NCBI GenBank assembly: GCA_020627685.1
Contig: JAHDGK010000006.1
Location: 62,001-126,000 of the forward strand
From: Granulosicoccus sp.
Lineage (GTDB): Bacteria; Pseudomonadota; Gammaproteobacteria; Granulosicoccales; Granulosicoccaceae
Length of the DNA stretch: 64,000 nucleotides
Reading direction: 5' to 3'
Both the position numbers and the translations under genes were made by a program. Positions 1 through 9,427 of the stretch are shown here, piece by piece (the first letter of the stretch is position 1; each line of letters begins with the position of its first letter). The notes below the pieces were generated by a model that was not told where the DNA came from, did no database searches, and saw only the letters and a program-made list of their open reading frames with translations.

Positions 1-166
1 GTAGTTTACTGTCATTCCTCACTTAGACCAGTTCTGATGTCTGATTACCGATGTTTTACCGGGTTACGTACGGTGAGGGCACCATACTGCTTTAGCCTTA
101 TGGTCCGATACATGCCCAGATAAAAGCTCAATCTCTCGAGCCTACTTAAGAACGGACTCTTAATCT

Positions 167-2551
167 ATGAACACGCGCACGCTCGTTATCTGTCACTCAT
201 TGCTTGTAGTTATGCTGCCTTCCAGTGCAGTGGCCCATGAGATGTGGGTGTTGACTGATGAGGTGATCGGGGCATGGCGCGATAGACCATGGCCAGCGAC
301 TTACACTAATTTTACACTGCCCACCGTTTTGACGTTATTGGTTGCCTTGGCGATCAATGGGATTTTGGTGCGCCTGCATTTCAATGGTGCAAATGAGCTT
401 TTTCCACATTTCAGAGCGCATATGCGAGCCCTGCGGCCTTATTCGGCGCTCGTACTACGCGTGTGTTTAAGCTGGGTATTGCTCTCATCTGCAATGGCTG
501 TTGAACCTCGTTTTGGGAATGATGTTTGGAGTAATCCGACGCTTTTGGCTCCCGACATCCTTATAAGTGACTTACCTGAGAGTTGGCGATGGCTACGTTG
601 GTTTGAATTTTCCATAGGCATTGCATTAGCTGCAGGTGTATATGTGCGTGGTGCTGCTGTAGCCTGTCTATTGCTAGTATGCAGTGCGTTATTCCTAACT
701 GGAATGGCCGCTGTGTCCTATGCACCTATTTATGCTGGTGTAGCTCTTTATCTATTGGTGTCGGGTGGTGGAGCATATTTTGTACCTCTGCCTGCGCCTC
801 TGCATATAAAACTGATAACAGATAAGTTCGAAAGTAGCAAATCAATAAGTCGTGCGCAGTTCATAGTCAGAGTTTTTGCAGGATTTAATTTTCTTTTTCT
901 AGCAATCTACTTTAAAGTTCTCCAGCCAAATCTGATGCTGGCTATCATTGAAGTGCATGAGCTACCTGTTATGGGGCTCAGCCCTGATGTTTTCGTGCTC
1001 ATTATTGCCGCTGTAGAAGTCTCGATTGGCTTTCTGGTCATATTCGGAATTCTATTGCGTTTCTTGTCTATCGTATTGATCGCAGCGTTTATATTTTTCG
1101 CAATCTGCTTATCTGATGCGGAAACGTTGACATCTCATATGTTGTACTACGGAGTAGCTGTCTCATTTTTATTTAATGGCAACGGGCAATGGAATAGAAG
1201 ACAGCCGACTGATGTTGCGTCGAACATTATCATTATTGGAAACTCAATCTCTGCTGTAGCAGCTGCTCAGCATCTGGAAAAAATACTTCCTAATCCAAGT
1301 AACATAAATTTAACGTTGCTGAGTCGACGAACTGATGTTCAGTTCAAGTCCCTACTGCCAGAGGTGGTGTCGGGTTCTGTTCAACCGAACACACTGATCA
1401 ATCCGTTATTGCGCGTTTTGAATAGAACAAACCTGCTGCTCGGCGAAATACGCTCTATTGACCTGAAATCAAGAGAAATTGCATACGCGCTGCCGGGAGG
1501 AGTCGTCAACACACTTTCGTATGATCAACTTATTGTGGCAAATGATTCAACGACTAATACGGAGATAGAAAGTCAGACCGGTTTTCAAGGTATTCATCAT
1601 TTGGATAGCGTCGTTGATGCGATGAAGCTAAAACAAAACCTACTTCGTTGTAGTTTCCGTAATTACGGTAATTCTACTCAGTCAAGCCAAACTCCAATCA
1701 GTATTGCTATATATGGTGGTGGAGAGCGAGGTTCCGCATTGGCGATGGAAATTCATAGGCTCACGGATGCCTTGAAAGTTGACCGAGTTATACCCTGGTG
1801 TACTAATAACAAGGTTATTCTGCTGGAGACTGTTGAAGAACGAAATAACATGGGCGGTGCCATCATCAGGCTTCGTGAAAGGCACTTCGAAAAGCGAAAT
1901 ATCAAAGTAATTGACGCTATCAGAGTTGGAACCTTATGTAGTGATTCAGTAAGGTTGAGAAATGGCAAAGCGGTACCTATGGACATTGTGGTGAACTTGT
2001 CCACACGTGACTCATTACCACCGTTTATCCATTTTGATAATTCGGTAACCCGTATACGGGAGGATGATTTATCGTTGCGCGGCGAATCCTGTGTTTGGAT
2101 GGCTACACATGAGAAAGAGCTTAAAGAGAATTCTCAAAGGCGAATGTCCATGCAACTTGAGCAAGCCCGGTTAGCAGCGTTTAATGCCTGGGCTAGTTCC
2201 CAGGGGCTAGAAGTTCGATCGTTGAGGTCTGTCCATAAGTCTCTCTATGAATGCTACATGGGCAGAAATTCTGTAGCTACGTGGCGCGGGATTGCGTTAC
2301 CGGGCGTCATCGGATGGCTGTTTAACCGTCGGCGTTATTTAAGCACTCTGCCGAGTCTTGATCGTAAATTGAGAATTATCATAGATTGGACGCTAGACTG
2401 TGTTTTTAACGCCGACTCAGTGAGCCCTCTGGAGCATGACTTTGAAGTAGGTGAGCGAGCACTCATGCGGTCTTTAGATTCGGGTAATATTGAAAAGCCA
2501 GACAAAACCAAATTCGAAGCGCAAATAGATTCGGTCAACAAAGCTGCTTAA
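167..2551 (+). CDS. DoxX-like membrane domain fused to degenerate NDH-2-like oxidoreductase
   Basis: The 794-residue protein has a signal-like N-terminus (about 1-23, ending AVA before HEMWVL) and then about eight hydrophobic segments between residues 49 and 338, resembling DoxX/DoxD-type membrane proteins. From about 350 it resembles type II NADH dehydrogenases: FKSLLPEVVSG at 393-403, a second nucleotide-binding loop GGGERG at 517-522, and the typical C-terminal segment around GIALPGVIGWLF at 708-719. The first glycine motif, which should hold FAD, reads GNSISA (358-363), with two glycines replaced. The usual late GD motif is also not evident near 640-650. The flavin site may therefore be lost or altered. 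By eye it is more AT-rich than its neighbours. It is convergent with fbpB, 17 nt apart. The domain calls are fairly firm; the function is unknown. Confidence 0.7.
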   Translation: MNTRTLVICHSLLVVMLPSSAVAHEMWVLTDEVIGAWRDRPWPATYTNFTLPTVLTLLVALAINGILVRLHFNGANELFPHFRAHMRALRPYSALVLRVCLSWVLLSSAMAVEPRFGNDVWSNPTLLAPDILISDLPESWRWLRWFEFSIGIALAAGVYVRGAAVACLLLVCSALFLTGMAAVSYAPIYAGVALYLLVSGGGAYFVPLPAPLHIKLITDKFESSKSISRAQFIVRVFAGFNFLFLAIYFKVLQPNLMLAIIEVHELPVMGLSPDVFVLIIAAVEVSIGFLVIFGILLRFLSIVLIAAFIFFAICLSDAETLTSHMLYYGVAVSFLFNGNGQWNRRQPTDVASNIIIIGNSISAVAAAQHLEKILPNPSNINLTLLSRRTDVQFKSLLPEVVSGSVQPNTLINPLLRVLNRTNLLLGEIRSIDLKSREIAYALPGGVVNTLSYDQLIVANDSTTNTEIESQTGFQGIHHLDSVVDAMKLKQNLLRCSFRNYGNSTQSSQTPISIAIYGGGERGSALAMEIHRLTDALKVDRVIPWCTNNKVILLETVEERNNMGGAIIRLRERHFEKRNIKVIDAIRVGTLCSDSVRLRNGKAVPMDIVVNLSTRDSLPPFIHFDNSVTRIREDDLSLRGESCVWMATHEKELKENSQRRMSMQLEQARLAAFNAWASSQGLEVRSLRSVHKSLYECYMGRNSVATWRGIALPGVIGWLFNRRRYLSTLPSLDRKLRIIIDWTLDCVFNADSVSPLEHDFEVGERALMRSLDSGNIEKPDKTKFEAQIDSVNKAA

Positions 2552-2568
2552 ACACGGTGTAATCATAG

Positions 2569-4614
2569 TTAAACAGCGTGTTTGGATGTCCCGACCGTAG
2601 TAATTCCGGCAGCTTTTAATTCCTGCGAACGGTCAATACTAACCGTGAGCAGAACAACTGGTACTAATCCGACCAATACAATAAGTAAAGAGCCAAGGGC
2701 GGCTTCACCAATCAGTTCATCGGATGCGTACTGATAAACGTGAGTGGCGAGCGTATCAAAATTGAAGGGTCTCAGTACCAGAGTAGCCGGAAGCTCTTTC
2801 ATACAATCTACAAACACAACCAAGGCTGCGGTTAGTACGCCGCTTTTCATTAAGGGCAGATGTATGCGGGAAAGTATGGTGAGGGAAGAGTGTCCTAATG
2901 ACCGTGCTGCATCGTCCATGTGGGGGCTGATTTTTTTCATACTGGCATCGACCGAACCGTATGCCACCGCCAGAAATCGAACCGTATACGCGAATACCAA
3001 TGCGAACACGGTGCCGCTGAGTAGCAAACCGGTAGAGATGTCGAAGTGACTACGCATTAACGCATCTATGGCATTGTCTATAGCAGCGAATGGAATAATA
3101 ACCCCAATGGCCAGTACGGCACCGGGAACAGCGTACCCGAGGCTTGAAATACTGACGCTGGTTTTTAACAATTTTGTTGGCCTTAGTCGCTGACTGTAAC
3201 TTAATAAAATACCAACACTGACTGCAGCAGCCGCTGCTGTGGCTGACAAGGCGATAGAATTCATCGCTATCTGTCGGAAGTCTTCTGTATACGACAGCTC
3301 GAAATATCGTATGGAGTAGTTAAGAAGAACCCATGCAGGAACCAGAAATCCCAAAAGAATAGGCAGTGCACAACTTGTCGTAGCCAAGGCTGCAGACTTG
3401 CCGGTGAGTCTTCTGCGATCCAGTTTGCGGAATCGAGATGCGGTGGGCTGAAAGTGTTCACGGTGACGCCGGCTGGTTTTCTCCAAGCCTATAAGCATCA
3501 TGACAAAGATGAGTAGTAAGGAGGCTATCTGCGCGCCACCTCCGAGATTGTTCATACCGAGCCACACATCATAGAGGCCCGCGGTGAGTGTTTGCACCGC
3601 AAAATAGTCAACGGTGCCGAAGTCGTTAAGCGTTTCCATTAAGGCCATGGCCAGTCCAACTGCAATGGCAGGCCTTGCCATAGGCAGAGCGATTTTAAAA
3701 AAACGACTTCTGGATCGACCGCCGAGAATTTTTGCGGCTTCCAATACAGAGGCTGATTGTTCCAAAAAGGCTGCTCGTGCCAGCAAATAGACATAGGGAT
3801 AGAGCACGAGAACCATCATGCTGATGGCGCCGGGTAATGAGCGAATACTGGGGAACCAATATTCGTTTGCCAGCTTCCAACCAAAGGCTGACCTTAGGGC
3901 GCTTTGCACCGGTCCAGCAAACTCCAGTAGGTCGGTATATATGTACGCAATAACGTAGGCTGGTACCGCGAAGGGCAACAGCAACGCCCAATTAAATATG
4001 CTGCGCCCGGGAAAATCGTAGCGGGTTACCAGCCACGCTGTGCTAACACCGATGCACAACGTTCCGAAAGCCACCCCGACCATAAGTATCACGGTATTGC
4101 TTATGTATCTCACCAGAACAGTATCGAGTAGGTGAGGCCAAATGTTCTCTTCGGGGTTAAACGCCAAATACAGAACAGACAGTATGGGCAAACAAACGAC
4201 AAAGGCAACAATCAAAGCCACCAGCGGCCAACCGCTAATTGATGCCCAGATGCCATTCGATAAAGACAAGTACCGGTGTCGTTGTCTGTCCTGATAAGTG
4301 GCTGCGCGATCCGCGTCGGTCAGTACTCTTTGCAGGCCGTGCGTCGGGGTGCCTGGTATGTGCTTTCGGTATTGAATTGTCGGGAACGGTACCGAATGTC
4401 TTTTAGGGTGAACCGCTGTGTTGCTAAGTTGGCGTGTGTTTGCAATTCTGCGGGCACTGAAACGGTAACTACCCCCTGGCCAACTCACGGCTGAGGGGGT
4501 AGCGGATTGATAGGATGTTGATGAGCCCCAGCTGGCTCTGACTCTGCCGGTAACCGCGCCACCCAGAGAGGGCAGCTTGGTTGCTGACAATTTATCCGGC
4601 TTATCAGCCGTCAT
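2569..4614 (-). CDS. fbpB: Ferric iron ABC transporter permease, FbpB type, with N-terminal extension
   Basis: This is the inner-membrane permease that passes ferric iron from the FbpA-type binding protein into the cytoplasm. It is a fused double permease: two six-helix halves, each with an EAA-type loop for ATPase contact (EAAKILGG near 291 and DAARSLGH near 567). The family is usually about 520-560 residues. Here about 120 Ser/Thr/Arg-rich residues precede the first membrane helix (about 128). The ATG used overlaps the fbpA end by 11 nt. A TTG at 4269 would give a family-sized 566-residue protein but has no clear ribosome site. An open frame of 115 codons would arise by chance with probability about 0.004 ((61/64)^115), which favours the long form. 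No ATPase gene follows. Confidence 0.82.
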   Translation of the reverse strand: MTADKPDKLSATKLPSLGGAVTGRVRASWGSSTSYQSATPSAVSWPGGSYRFSARRIANTRQLSNTAVHPKRHSVPFPTIQYRKHIPGTPTHGLQRVLTDADRAATYQDRQRHRYLSLSNGIWASISGWPLVALIVAFVVCLPILSVLYLAFNPEENIWPHLLDTVLVRYISNTVILMVGVAFGTLCIGVSTAWLVTRYDFPGRSIFNWALLLPFAVPAYVIAYIYTDLLEFAGPVQSALRSAFGWKLANEYWFPSIRSLPGAISMMVLVLYPYVYLLARAAFLEQSASVLEAAKILGGRSRSRFFKIALPMARPAIAVGLAMALMETLNDFGTVDYFAVQTLTAGLYDVWLGMNNLGGGAQIASLLLIFVMMLIGLEKTSRRHREHFQPTASRFRKLDRRRLTGKSAALATTSCALPILLGFLVPAWVLLNYSIRYFELSYTEDFRQIAMNSIALSATAAAAAVSVGILLSYSQRLRPTKLLKTSVSISSLGYAVPGAVLAIGVIIPFAAIDNAIDALMRSHFDISTGLLLSGTVFALVFAYTVRFLAVAYGSVDASMKKISPHMDDAARSLGHSSLTILSRIHLPLMKSGVLTAALVVFVDCMKELPATLVLRPFNFDTLATHVYQYASDELIGEAALGSLLIVLVGLVPVVLLTVSIDRSQELKAAGITTVGTSKHAV
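4469..4502. repeat. 9-bp inverted repeat inside the fbpB N-terminal extension
   Basis: CTACCCCCT and AGGGGGTAG form a perfect 9-bp stem around a 16-nt loop. It lies between the fbpA stop and the first fbpB membrane helix. No T-tract follows on either strand, so it is not a classical terminator. In the fbpAB transcript it could act as a processing or stability hairpin that lowers permease output relative to binding protein. That role is inference. Confidence 0.45.
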
Positions 4615-5638
4615 AATCGACCGTGTCTACTAAACGGCTGGCATTGGCTCTTTGGGCAGCTATTTCATTAAGAGATAGCGTGTCTTTTTTGAATTCTCCC
4701 CAGCTGCTAACCAACTCAGACGGTGCAACATCTGCCTTTATAGGATATTCGTGGTTATTAGTCGCATACATAGACTGTGCGCTGTCGCTGGCAAGAAATT
4801 CCAGCAATTTTATCGCGCTATCGCGGTTAGGTGAGGCTTTTGTCAAAACCACGCCGCTAATATTCATGTGGGTTCCGCGATCTGACTGATTTGGAAAGAC
4901 GACGTTAACGGAATCAGCCCATGCTTGCTGGTCCGGATTGGTCATCATAGCGCCCATGTAATAGGTGTTGATGATGGCAACATCGCATTCTCCTTGGGAT
5001 ATCGCTTTGACCTGGGCTCGGTCATTACCCTGAGGTTTTCTGGCCAGATTGCCTTTTACCGCAGTTAACCAGTCTTTGGTCGCCGCTTCACCCTCATGCG
5101 CCATGACAGACGCAATTAGTTCAACCATATAAGAGTGTTTGCCGCTTCGTGTGCAAATGCGACCATTCAATTCAGGTTTGGCAAGGTCTGCGTAATTTTC
5201 GATTAAACCGTCGCTCACTCTATCTTTGGAGGTGACGATAATACGCCCTCTAGATGTGAGGCCGTACCAGTGACCATCGACATCCCTAAAGCTTGCAGGA
5301 ATGTTGGCATTGAGCACATCGTTATCAACGCTTTGTGTCACACCTGCCTCAACAGCGGCAGCAAGGTTGCCAACATTTGTCACTAGTACAAGGTCAGCAG
5401 GGCTGTTAATGCCTTCGTTCTCAAGGCGCTCGATCAGCCCTGTTTTAGCGAAAACCGTATTGACTTTAATACCAGTTTCAGCGGTAAACGCGTCAAAGAT
5501 CGGATCGGTTAAAAACTGCTGTCTATAGGAGTACACATTGACTTCATCGGCGCTGGCTGCAAGCGGGGCTGTCAGTGTGGCGAACGGCAGCGCAACAAGA
5601 AGTGCAGTTTTAGAAAACATGTGTGTAATTTTTCGCAT
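4604..5638 (-). CDS. fbpA: Periplasmic ferric iron-binding protein of ABC transporter, FbpA/IdiA type
   Basis: This 344-residue solute-binding protein captures ferric iron in the periplasm and delivers it to the FbpB permease. A signal peptide covers residues 1-30 (hydrophobic core LLVALPFATL, cleavage after ASA). The mature protein starts DEVNVYSYRQ, as in Fbp/Fut/Idi proteins, and carries the iron-ligating tyrosine pair Y226-Y227 in INTYYMGA. The start at 5638 is preferred; an internal Met7 would also keep the signal peptide. It is first in the fbpAB operon and overlaps fbpB by 11 nt. A Fur-type operator lies about 45-65 nt upstream, so it should be repressed when iron is replete. Family and role are secure by motif and context. 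Confidence 0.9.
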   Translation of the reverse strand: MRKITHMFSKTALLVALPFATLTAPLAASADEVNVYSYRQQFLTDPIFDAFTAETGIKVNTVFAKTGLIERLENEGINSPADLVLVTNVGNLAAAVEAGVTQSVDNDVLNANIPASFRDVDGHWYGLTSRGRIIVTSKDRVSDGLIENYADLAKPELNGRICTRSGKHSYMVELIASVMAHEGEAATKDWLTAVKGNLARKPQGNDRAQVKAISQGECDVAIINTYYMGAMMTNPDQQAWADSVNVVFPNQSDRGTHMNISGVVLTKASPNRDSAIKLLEFLASDSAQSMYATNNHEYPIKADVAPSELVSSWGEFKKDTLSLNEIAAQRANASRLVDTVDYDG

Positions 5639-5680
5639 GGATGATCACATTTAAGTTAAACAGAAGTTGTTGGAGAGACT

Positions 5681-5702
5681 AATACGAATCATTCTCATTA
5701 TC
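5681..5702 (-). promoter_or_regulatory. Fur box upstream of fbpA
   Basis: Read on the minus strand the site is GATAATGAGAATGATTCGT followed by ATT, three consecutive NAT(A/T)AT-like hexamers close to the Fur consensus GATAATGATAATCATTATC. It sits 43-64 nt upstream of the fbpA start, where a promoter would be expected. A TTGATA element overlaps its left part. This indicates iron-Fur repression of fbpAB. The call rests on consensus match and gene context. Confidence 0.8.
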
Positions 5703-5736
5703 AACCATGCATTTAGTAAGGATATACCTGAGTAAA

Positions 5737-6597
5737 TTAGTCGGCTATTTCAGGTGACGGGTATACGCGCTTACGGAGCAAGCCCCGCTGAGGCGCAAAT
5801 AAAAACACCACGATAAAGATACAACTGAGTACGACAACAATGGTCGGGGCGGGGGCACTGTCTATGTGGTAGCTCAGCGTGATGCCAAATACGGTCGCAA
5901 CTACGCTGATGACTATTGACCACCACATCATGTGCTCAAAGCGTTTGGTGAGCAAAAAGCTGATAGCACCGGGCGCAATTAGTACGGCTATCACCAGGAT
6001 AATGCCAACAGCTTTTATCGAGGCCACGATGACCAACGATAAAATGCTGAGCAAGCCGTAGTGTAGAACCGTCGTGTTAAGGCCTACCACTTTTGCGTGT
6101 TGAGGATCGAACGCAAAGACCAGTAAGTCCCGTCGCTTAATAATGATTAAAAAGAACGCTGGCAGTGTGAGCGCAGCGGTTAGCCCTATGTCTTTCCATG
6201 AGACGCCAAGCATGTCCCCAAAGAGTATTTCGTCAAGATGAAGATCTGTACGGACCTTAGTAAATAATACAACTCCCAGAGCAAACAGGCCGCTGAACAC
6301 AACTCCCATTACGGTGTCTTCTTTAAGGCGGCTATTGTTAGTGAAATAGCCGGTTGATATCGCGCAAATCATACCGGTCACGAATGCCCCGATAATAATG
6401 GGAATATTCATAAGGTAGGCGATAACGACACCCGGTAGAACCGCATGAGATACGGCATCCCCCATCAGTGACCACCCCTTTAAAACCAGCAAGCAACTAA
6501 GTACTGAGGCAGATGTAGCCACCAATAAGGCGATCACCAGCGCTTGTTGCATGAAGTCAAACGTGAATGGTTCCAATAGTGTTTGAATAAAATTCAT
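5737..6597 (-). CDS. sitD: Manganese/iron ABC transporter permease, SitD type
   Basis: This 286-residue integral membrane protein of the ABC-3 (ZnuB/SitCD/MntB) family has about eight or nine hydrophobic helices. Family features are LKGWSLMGDAVSHAVLPGV near residues 40-59 and a late LVIAVLIAPGAISFLLT segment that faces the ATPase. It is last in the four-gene operon and overlaps the preceding permease by 4 nt, so translation is probably coupled. With its sister permease it would form a heterodimeric channel, as in SitABCD. Metal preference is inferred from the binding protein and the neighbouring MntR-like regulator. The 98-nt gap after it holds the fbpA promoter region. Confidence 0.85.
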   Translation of the reverse strand: MNFIQTLLEPFTFDFMQQALVIALLVATSASVLSCLLVLKGWSLMGDAVSHAVLPGVVIAYLMNIPIIIGAFVTGMICAISTGYFTNNSRLKEDTVMGVVFSGLFALGVVLFTKVRTDLHLDEILFGDMLGVSWKDIGLTAALTLPAFFLIIIKRRDLLVFAFDPQHAKVVGLNTTVLHYGLLSILSLVIVASIKAVGIILVIAVLIAPGAISFLLTKRFEHMMWWSIVISVVATVFGITLSYHIDSAPAPTIVVVLSCIFIVVFLFAPQRGLLRKRVYPSPEIAD

Positions 6598-7472
6598 TCA
6601 AGCGACTCGTGTGACTGCTGAGCCATCAAGCGCTGGGTAGCGCGACGACGATTTGCTAACACACCGTGTTTCGGGCCTGCAATAAAAGCGATTAAGAAAA
6701 TCGCAGTTTGTAGCAGAACAATAACTGCACCTGTAGCTCCGTCCAGAAAGTAACTGATGTATGCACCGACGCTACTGCTAAACAAGCCGATCAAAACGCT
6801 AATGACGATAAGCTTGCTGAACCTGTCGGTAAGTAGGTAGGCGGTTGCACCGGGAGTCACTACCATGGCAATCACTAAAAACGCGCCGACTGTCTGGAGT
6901 GCTGCAACAGTTGAGGCACTAAGGAGCGTAAAAAACAGCACTTTGAGTGATTTTACTTTGAGGCCGATGGAGTGAGCATGCGTTTCATCGAAGAAAACCA
7001 CCATAAAATCTTTCCAGAACGCCAACAAACAGCAAAGGGTGATGAGTCCGATAATCGCTAACTGAAGAGCATCAAACGGCGTTACCGCGAGTATGTTGCC
7101 GAACACGATGGTGTCTATTTTGACTGAGGTAGGGGACAACGAAGCCATGAACAGGCCCAGACCGAAAAAGCCGGTAAATATTAGCCCGATAACCGCATCG
7201 GTACGTAGTGCTGAACGTTGCGATATAAACAGCATAGATGCCGCAGCAAGACCACCTGAAATGAACGCACCTAAAGAGTAGGGAAGGCCCAGCATGTACG
7301 CCCCGGCAACACCCGGTACAACAGAATGTGACAGAGCATCTCCGATAAGCGACCAGCCTTTGAGCATCAGGTAGCTACTAAGGAATGCACAGATAACTCC
7401 CACCAAAGCACTACACCAAATGGCATTCACCATATAGGAATAGGAAAACGGCTCAAGCAGGTAGTCAATCAT
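6594..7472 (-). CDS. sitC: Manganese/iron ABC transporter permease, SitC type
   Basis: This 292-residue ABC-3 family permease is a paralogue of the downstream permease. It carries the same [19 protein letters not shown] block (about 38-56) and [17 protein letters not shown] near residue 220, with about eight or nine membrane helices. It overlaps the ATPase gene upstream and the second permease downstream by 4 nt each. Two different permeases, rather than one dimerising with itself, matches the Sit/Yfe-type layout A-B-C-D. The C-terminus is basic and cytosolic ([10 protein letters not shown]). Confidence 0.85.
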   Translation of the reverse strand: MIDYLLEPFSYSYMVNAIWCSALVGVICAFLSSYLMLKGWSLIGDALSHSVVPGVAGAYMLGLPYSLGAFISGGLAAASMLFISQRSALRTDAVIGLIFTGFFGLGLFMASLSPTSVKIDTIVFGNILAVTPFDALQLAIIGLITLCCLLAFWKDFMVVFFDETHAHSIGLKVKSLKVLFFTLLSASTVAALQTVGAFLVIAMVVTPGATAYLLTDRFSKLIVISVLIGLFSSSVGAYISYFLDGATGAVIVLLQTAIFLIAFIAGPKHGVLANRRRATQRLMAQQSHESLE

Positions 7473-8395
7473 TCTTTAGGAGTTTCGCCGTCACCGTAAA
7501 GTACGAACGGCCGTTCGTCATCCGAAATGACGGTCACCTGTCTTTGATCATCATCATCGTGCAATTCGTTTCCACCCAGAACATGGAAACGCAAAGTGCC
7601 TCCAAAGGCCTGTTCTAAATTGGCTTGTGTAAAGACTTGTTCTGTTTGCCCGGCATCCAGGACGCGCCTGTTAACGAGTACAACCTGGTCGCAAAACTGA
7701 GGGACACTTCCCAGGTTGTGTGTTGATACAAGCATGACCCTACCTTCGTCGCGCAGGTTTCTAAGCAGCTCGATAATGGCATCTTCTGTGGTGACATCGA
7801 CACCGGTGAAGGGCTCGTCAAGTAAAATGACTTGTCCTTCCTGGGCAAGTGCTCGTGCCAGGAACACCCGCTTTTTCTGTCCACCGGACAATTCGCCAAT
7901 TTGTCGGTGCCGGTACTCTTGCATATTGACCCGGTCAAGGGCTTCATTAACTTTGCGTTTGTCAGTTTCTGACGGGCGACGTAAAAATCCCATGTGTCCG
8001 TACCGGCCCATCATGACAACATCTTCAACCAGTACCGGGAAATTCCAGTCGACCTCTTCGTTTTGTGGAACGTAGGCGACGGTATTTCTGTCGAGGGTGC
8101 GTCCGGCTTCCTGGCCTAGTATTTTAACGCTGCCGCTGGCCAACGGTACCAACCCCATAATGGCTTTAAACAGCGTTGATTTCCCAGAGCCGTTTATTCC
8201 TACCAATGCACAGATAGTGGAGGTAGGGATGGAGAAGGTTGCCTCAGAAAGTGCGACGTTTCCATTGCGGTATACCACGCTGACACCGTCAGCCTTGATA
8301 CCGCTGCCCGCAGGCTCGAGTGATTGTTTGTGGCGAAGCTGGCTACGCTCGTCAATGAGTACTTCACTACCTAGCGTGTGGTTGGCGGCATTCAC
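7469..8395 (-). CDS. sitB: Manganese/iron ABC transporter ATP-binding protein, SitB type
   Basis: This 308-residue ABC ATPase powers metal import. Walker A is GINGSGKST at 66-74. The signature LSGGQKKR, Walker B VILLDEPF and the H-loop STHN follow in order. The first ~35 residues and the acidic C-terminal tail (HDDDDQ, then a Glu/Asp-rich end) extend beyond the usual ~250-residue core; the tail might bind metal, but this is only suggested by composition. It overlaps the binding-protein gene upstream and the permease downstream by 4 nt, so the four-gene operon appears translationally coupled. Confidence 0.88.
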   Translation of the reverse strand: MNAANHTLGSEVLIDERSQLRHKQSLEPAGSGIKADGVSVVYRNGNVALSEATFSIPTSTICALVGINGSGKSTLFKAIMGLVPLASGSVKILGQEAGRTLDRNTVAYVPQNEEVDWNFPVLVEDVVMMGRYGHMGFLRRPSETDKRKVNEALDRVNMQEYRHRQIGELSGGQKKRVFLARALAQEGQVILLDEPFTGVDVTTEDAIIELLRNLRDEGRVMLVSTHNLGSVPQFCDQVVLVNRRVLDAGQTEQVFTQANLEQAFGGTLRFHVLGGNELHDDDDQRQVTVISDDERPFVLYGDGETPKE

Positions 8396-9345
8396 CGCTG
8401 CAACTCCATACCGGCTTCAATACCTAACACGAGTGTCTCTATAGTGACATTTAGTAAATCAATATACGTGGGCACCGGGCCATCAGACTGGCTAAGAGAA
8501 TCGACGTAAAGGATGCCACCATAGTGCGAACCGGTTTCGCGAGCTACTTGTTGTGCAGGCTTTGGCGAGACCGTACTTTCGCTGAAAATTGCTGGAATGT
8601 TTTCTTCGCGCATGGTGTCTATGACCTGCCTCACTTGCTGAGGCGTGCCTTGGGCATCTGCGTTGATAGGCCATAGAAAAAGTTCTTTCAGTCCAAAATC
8701 ACGCGCCAGATAGCTGAACGCTCCCTCGCTCGATACAAGCCATCGTTTCTCTTCGGGTATCGAGGCAATTCGCGCGCGTAGCGGTTCGGTAACCGCCATA
8801 ATCTCTTGTTTGTAGGTGGCCGCATTTTGCGCATAAAGGAGCGCGTTGTCAGGATCGGCTGCACTCAGGGCGCGTTCGATATTGTCGACATAGATCAGTG
8901 CATCGTTGGGACTCATCCACACGTGGGGGTTCGGTTTGCCATCGTAGGGGCCGGAGTTGATGCTCAGTGGCGTGACGCCTTCGCTCAGCACAACTTGCGG
9001 AACGCCCTTAAGCCTTGCTAGAAATTTTTCGAACCACAATTCAAGATTCAACCCGTTCCACAGGATGAGATCGGCGCTGCGTGTTCGACCAATATCTTTA
9101 GGAGTCGGACTGTAGTTATGTATTTCAGCCCCGGGTTTGGTCACAGAGACCACAGTTGCCGCGTCGCCAGCGACGTTGCTAGCCATGTCTGCGAGAATAG
9201 TGAAGGTGGTGGCGACTTTTAGTTTTTCGTCTGCGGAGGCAGTTTGCGCTGCGAAAACCGCAGAAAGGGTCATGAAGGCCAAAAATGCGCCTTTGTATAT
9301 CGGTCTGACCGTCACAATTTTCGTCCATGTCGTAAATTTAGCCAT
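8392..9345 (-). CDS. sitA: Manganese-binding periplasmic protein of ABC transporter, SitA type
   Basis: This 317-residue cluster A-I (ZnuA/PsaA/SitA) binding protein has a signal peptide over about residues 1-38 (ending TASA before DEKLKV). The four metal ligands align as H76 (EIHNYSP), H141 (NPHVWMSP), E207 (SSEGAF) and D282 (LYVDSL). His-His-Glu-Asp is the manganese/iron set, rather than the His-rich site of ZnuA, and no His-rich loop is present. It is the first gene of sitABCD and is divergent from mntR across an 82-nt shared control region. Manganese is the likelier substrate because of that neighbour; Fe(II) cannot be excluded. Confidence 0.88.
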   Translation of the reverse strand: MAKFTTWTKIVTVRPIYKGAFLAFMTLSAVFAAQTASADEKLKVATTFTILADMASNVAGDAATVVSVTKPGAEIHNYSPTPKDIGRTRSADLILWNGLNLELWFEKFLARLKGVPQVVLSEGVTPLSINSGPYDGKPNPHVWMSPNDALIYVDNIERALSAADPDNALLYAQNAATYKQEIMAVTEPLRARIASIPEEKRWLVSSEGAFSYLARDFGLKELFLWPINADAQGTPQQVRQVIDTMREENIPAIFSESTVSPKPAQQVARETGSHYGGILYVDSLSQSDGPVPTYIDLLNVTIETLVLGIEAGMELQR

Positions 9346-9371
9346 GGCTTAGTTTATACAGCTGTAATAAA

Positions 9372-9398
9372 AAAACAAGATCGTGGCATAATTGTTTT
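9372..9398. promoter_or_regulatory. Candidate MntR operator between sitA and mntR
   Basis: The inverted repeat AAAACAA and TTGTTTT is separated by 13 nt in the short region between the divergent sitABCD and mntR starts. The location is right for autoregulation and repression of the transporter by Mn-MntR. The sequence is only a loose match to known MntR boxes, so this is a positional candidate. Confidence 0.4.
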
Positions 9399-9427
9399 AC
9401 GTTCTTTATCGACCTGTGTGAGAGCCA

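Noticed and set aside
2550-2583. 7-bp inverted repeat between the DoxX fusion and fbpB
   Set aside because: Long 20-nt loop and no T-run; could be chance.
4276-4494. 72-codon open frame on the plus strand opposite the fbpB extension
   Set aside because: No ribosome site or recognisable motif; it lies antisense to the fbpB frame and contains one arm of the inverted repeat.
7615-7947. 110-codon frame inside sitB on the same strand
   Set aside because: It is an out-of-frame shadow of the ABC ATPase; Cys/Trp-rich random-looking composition.
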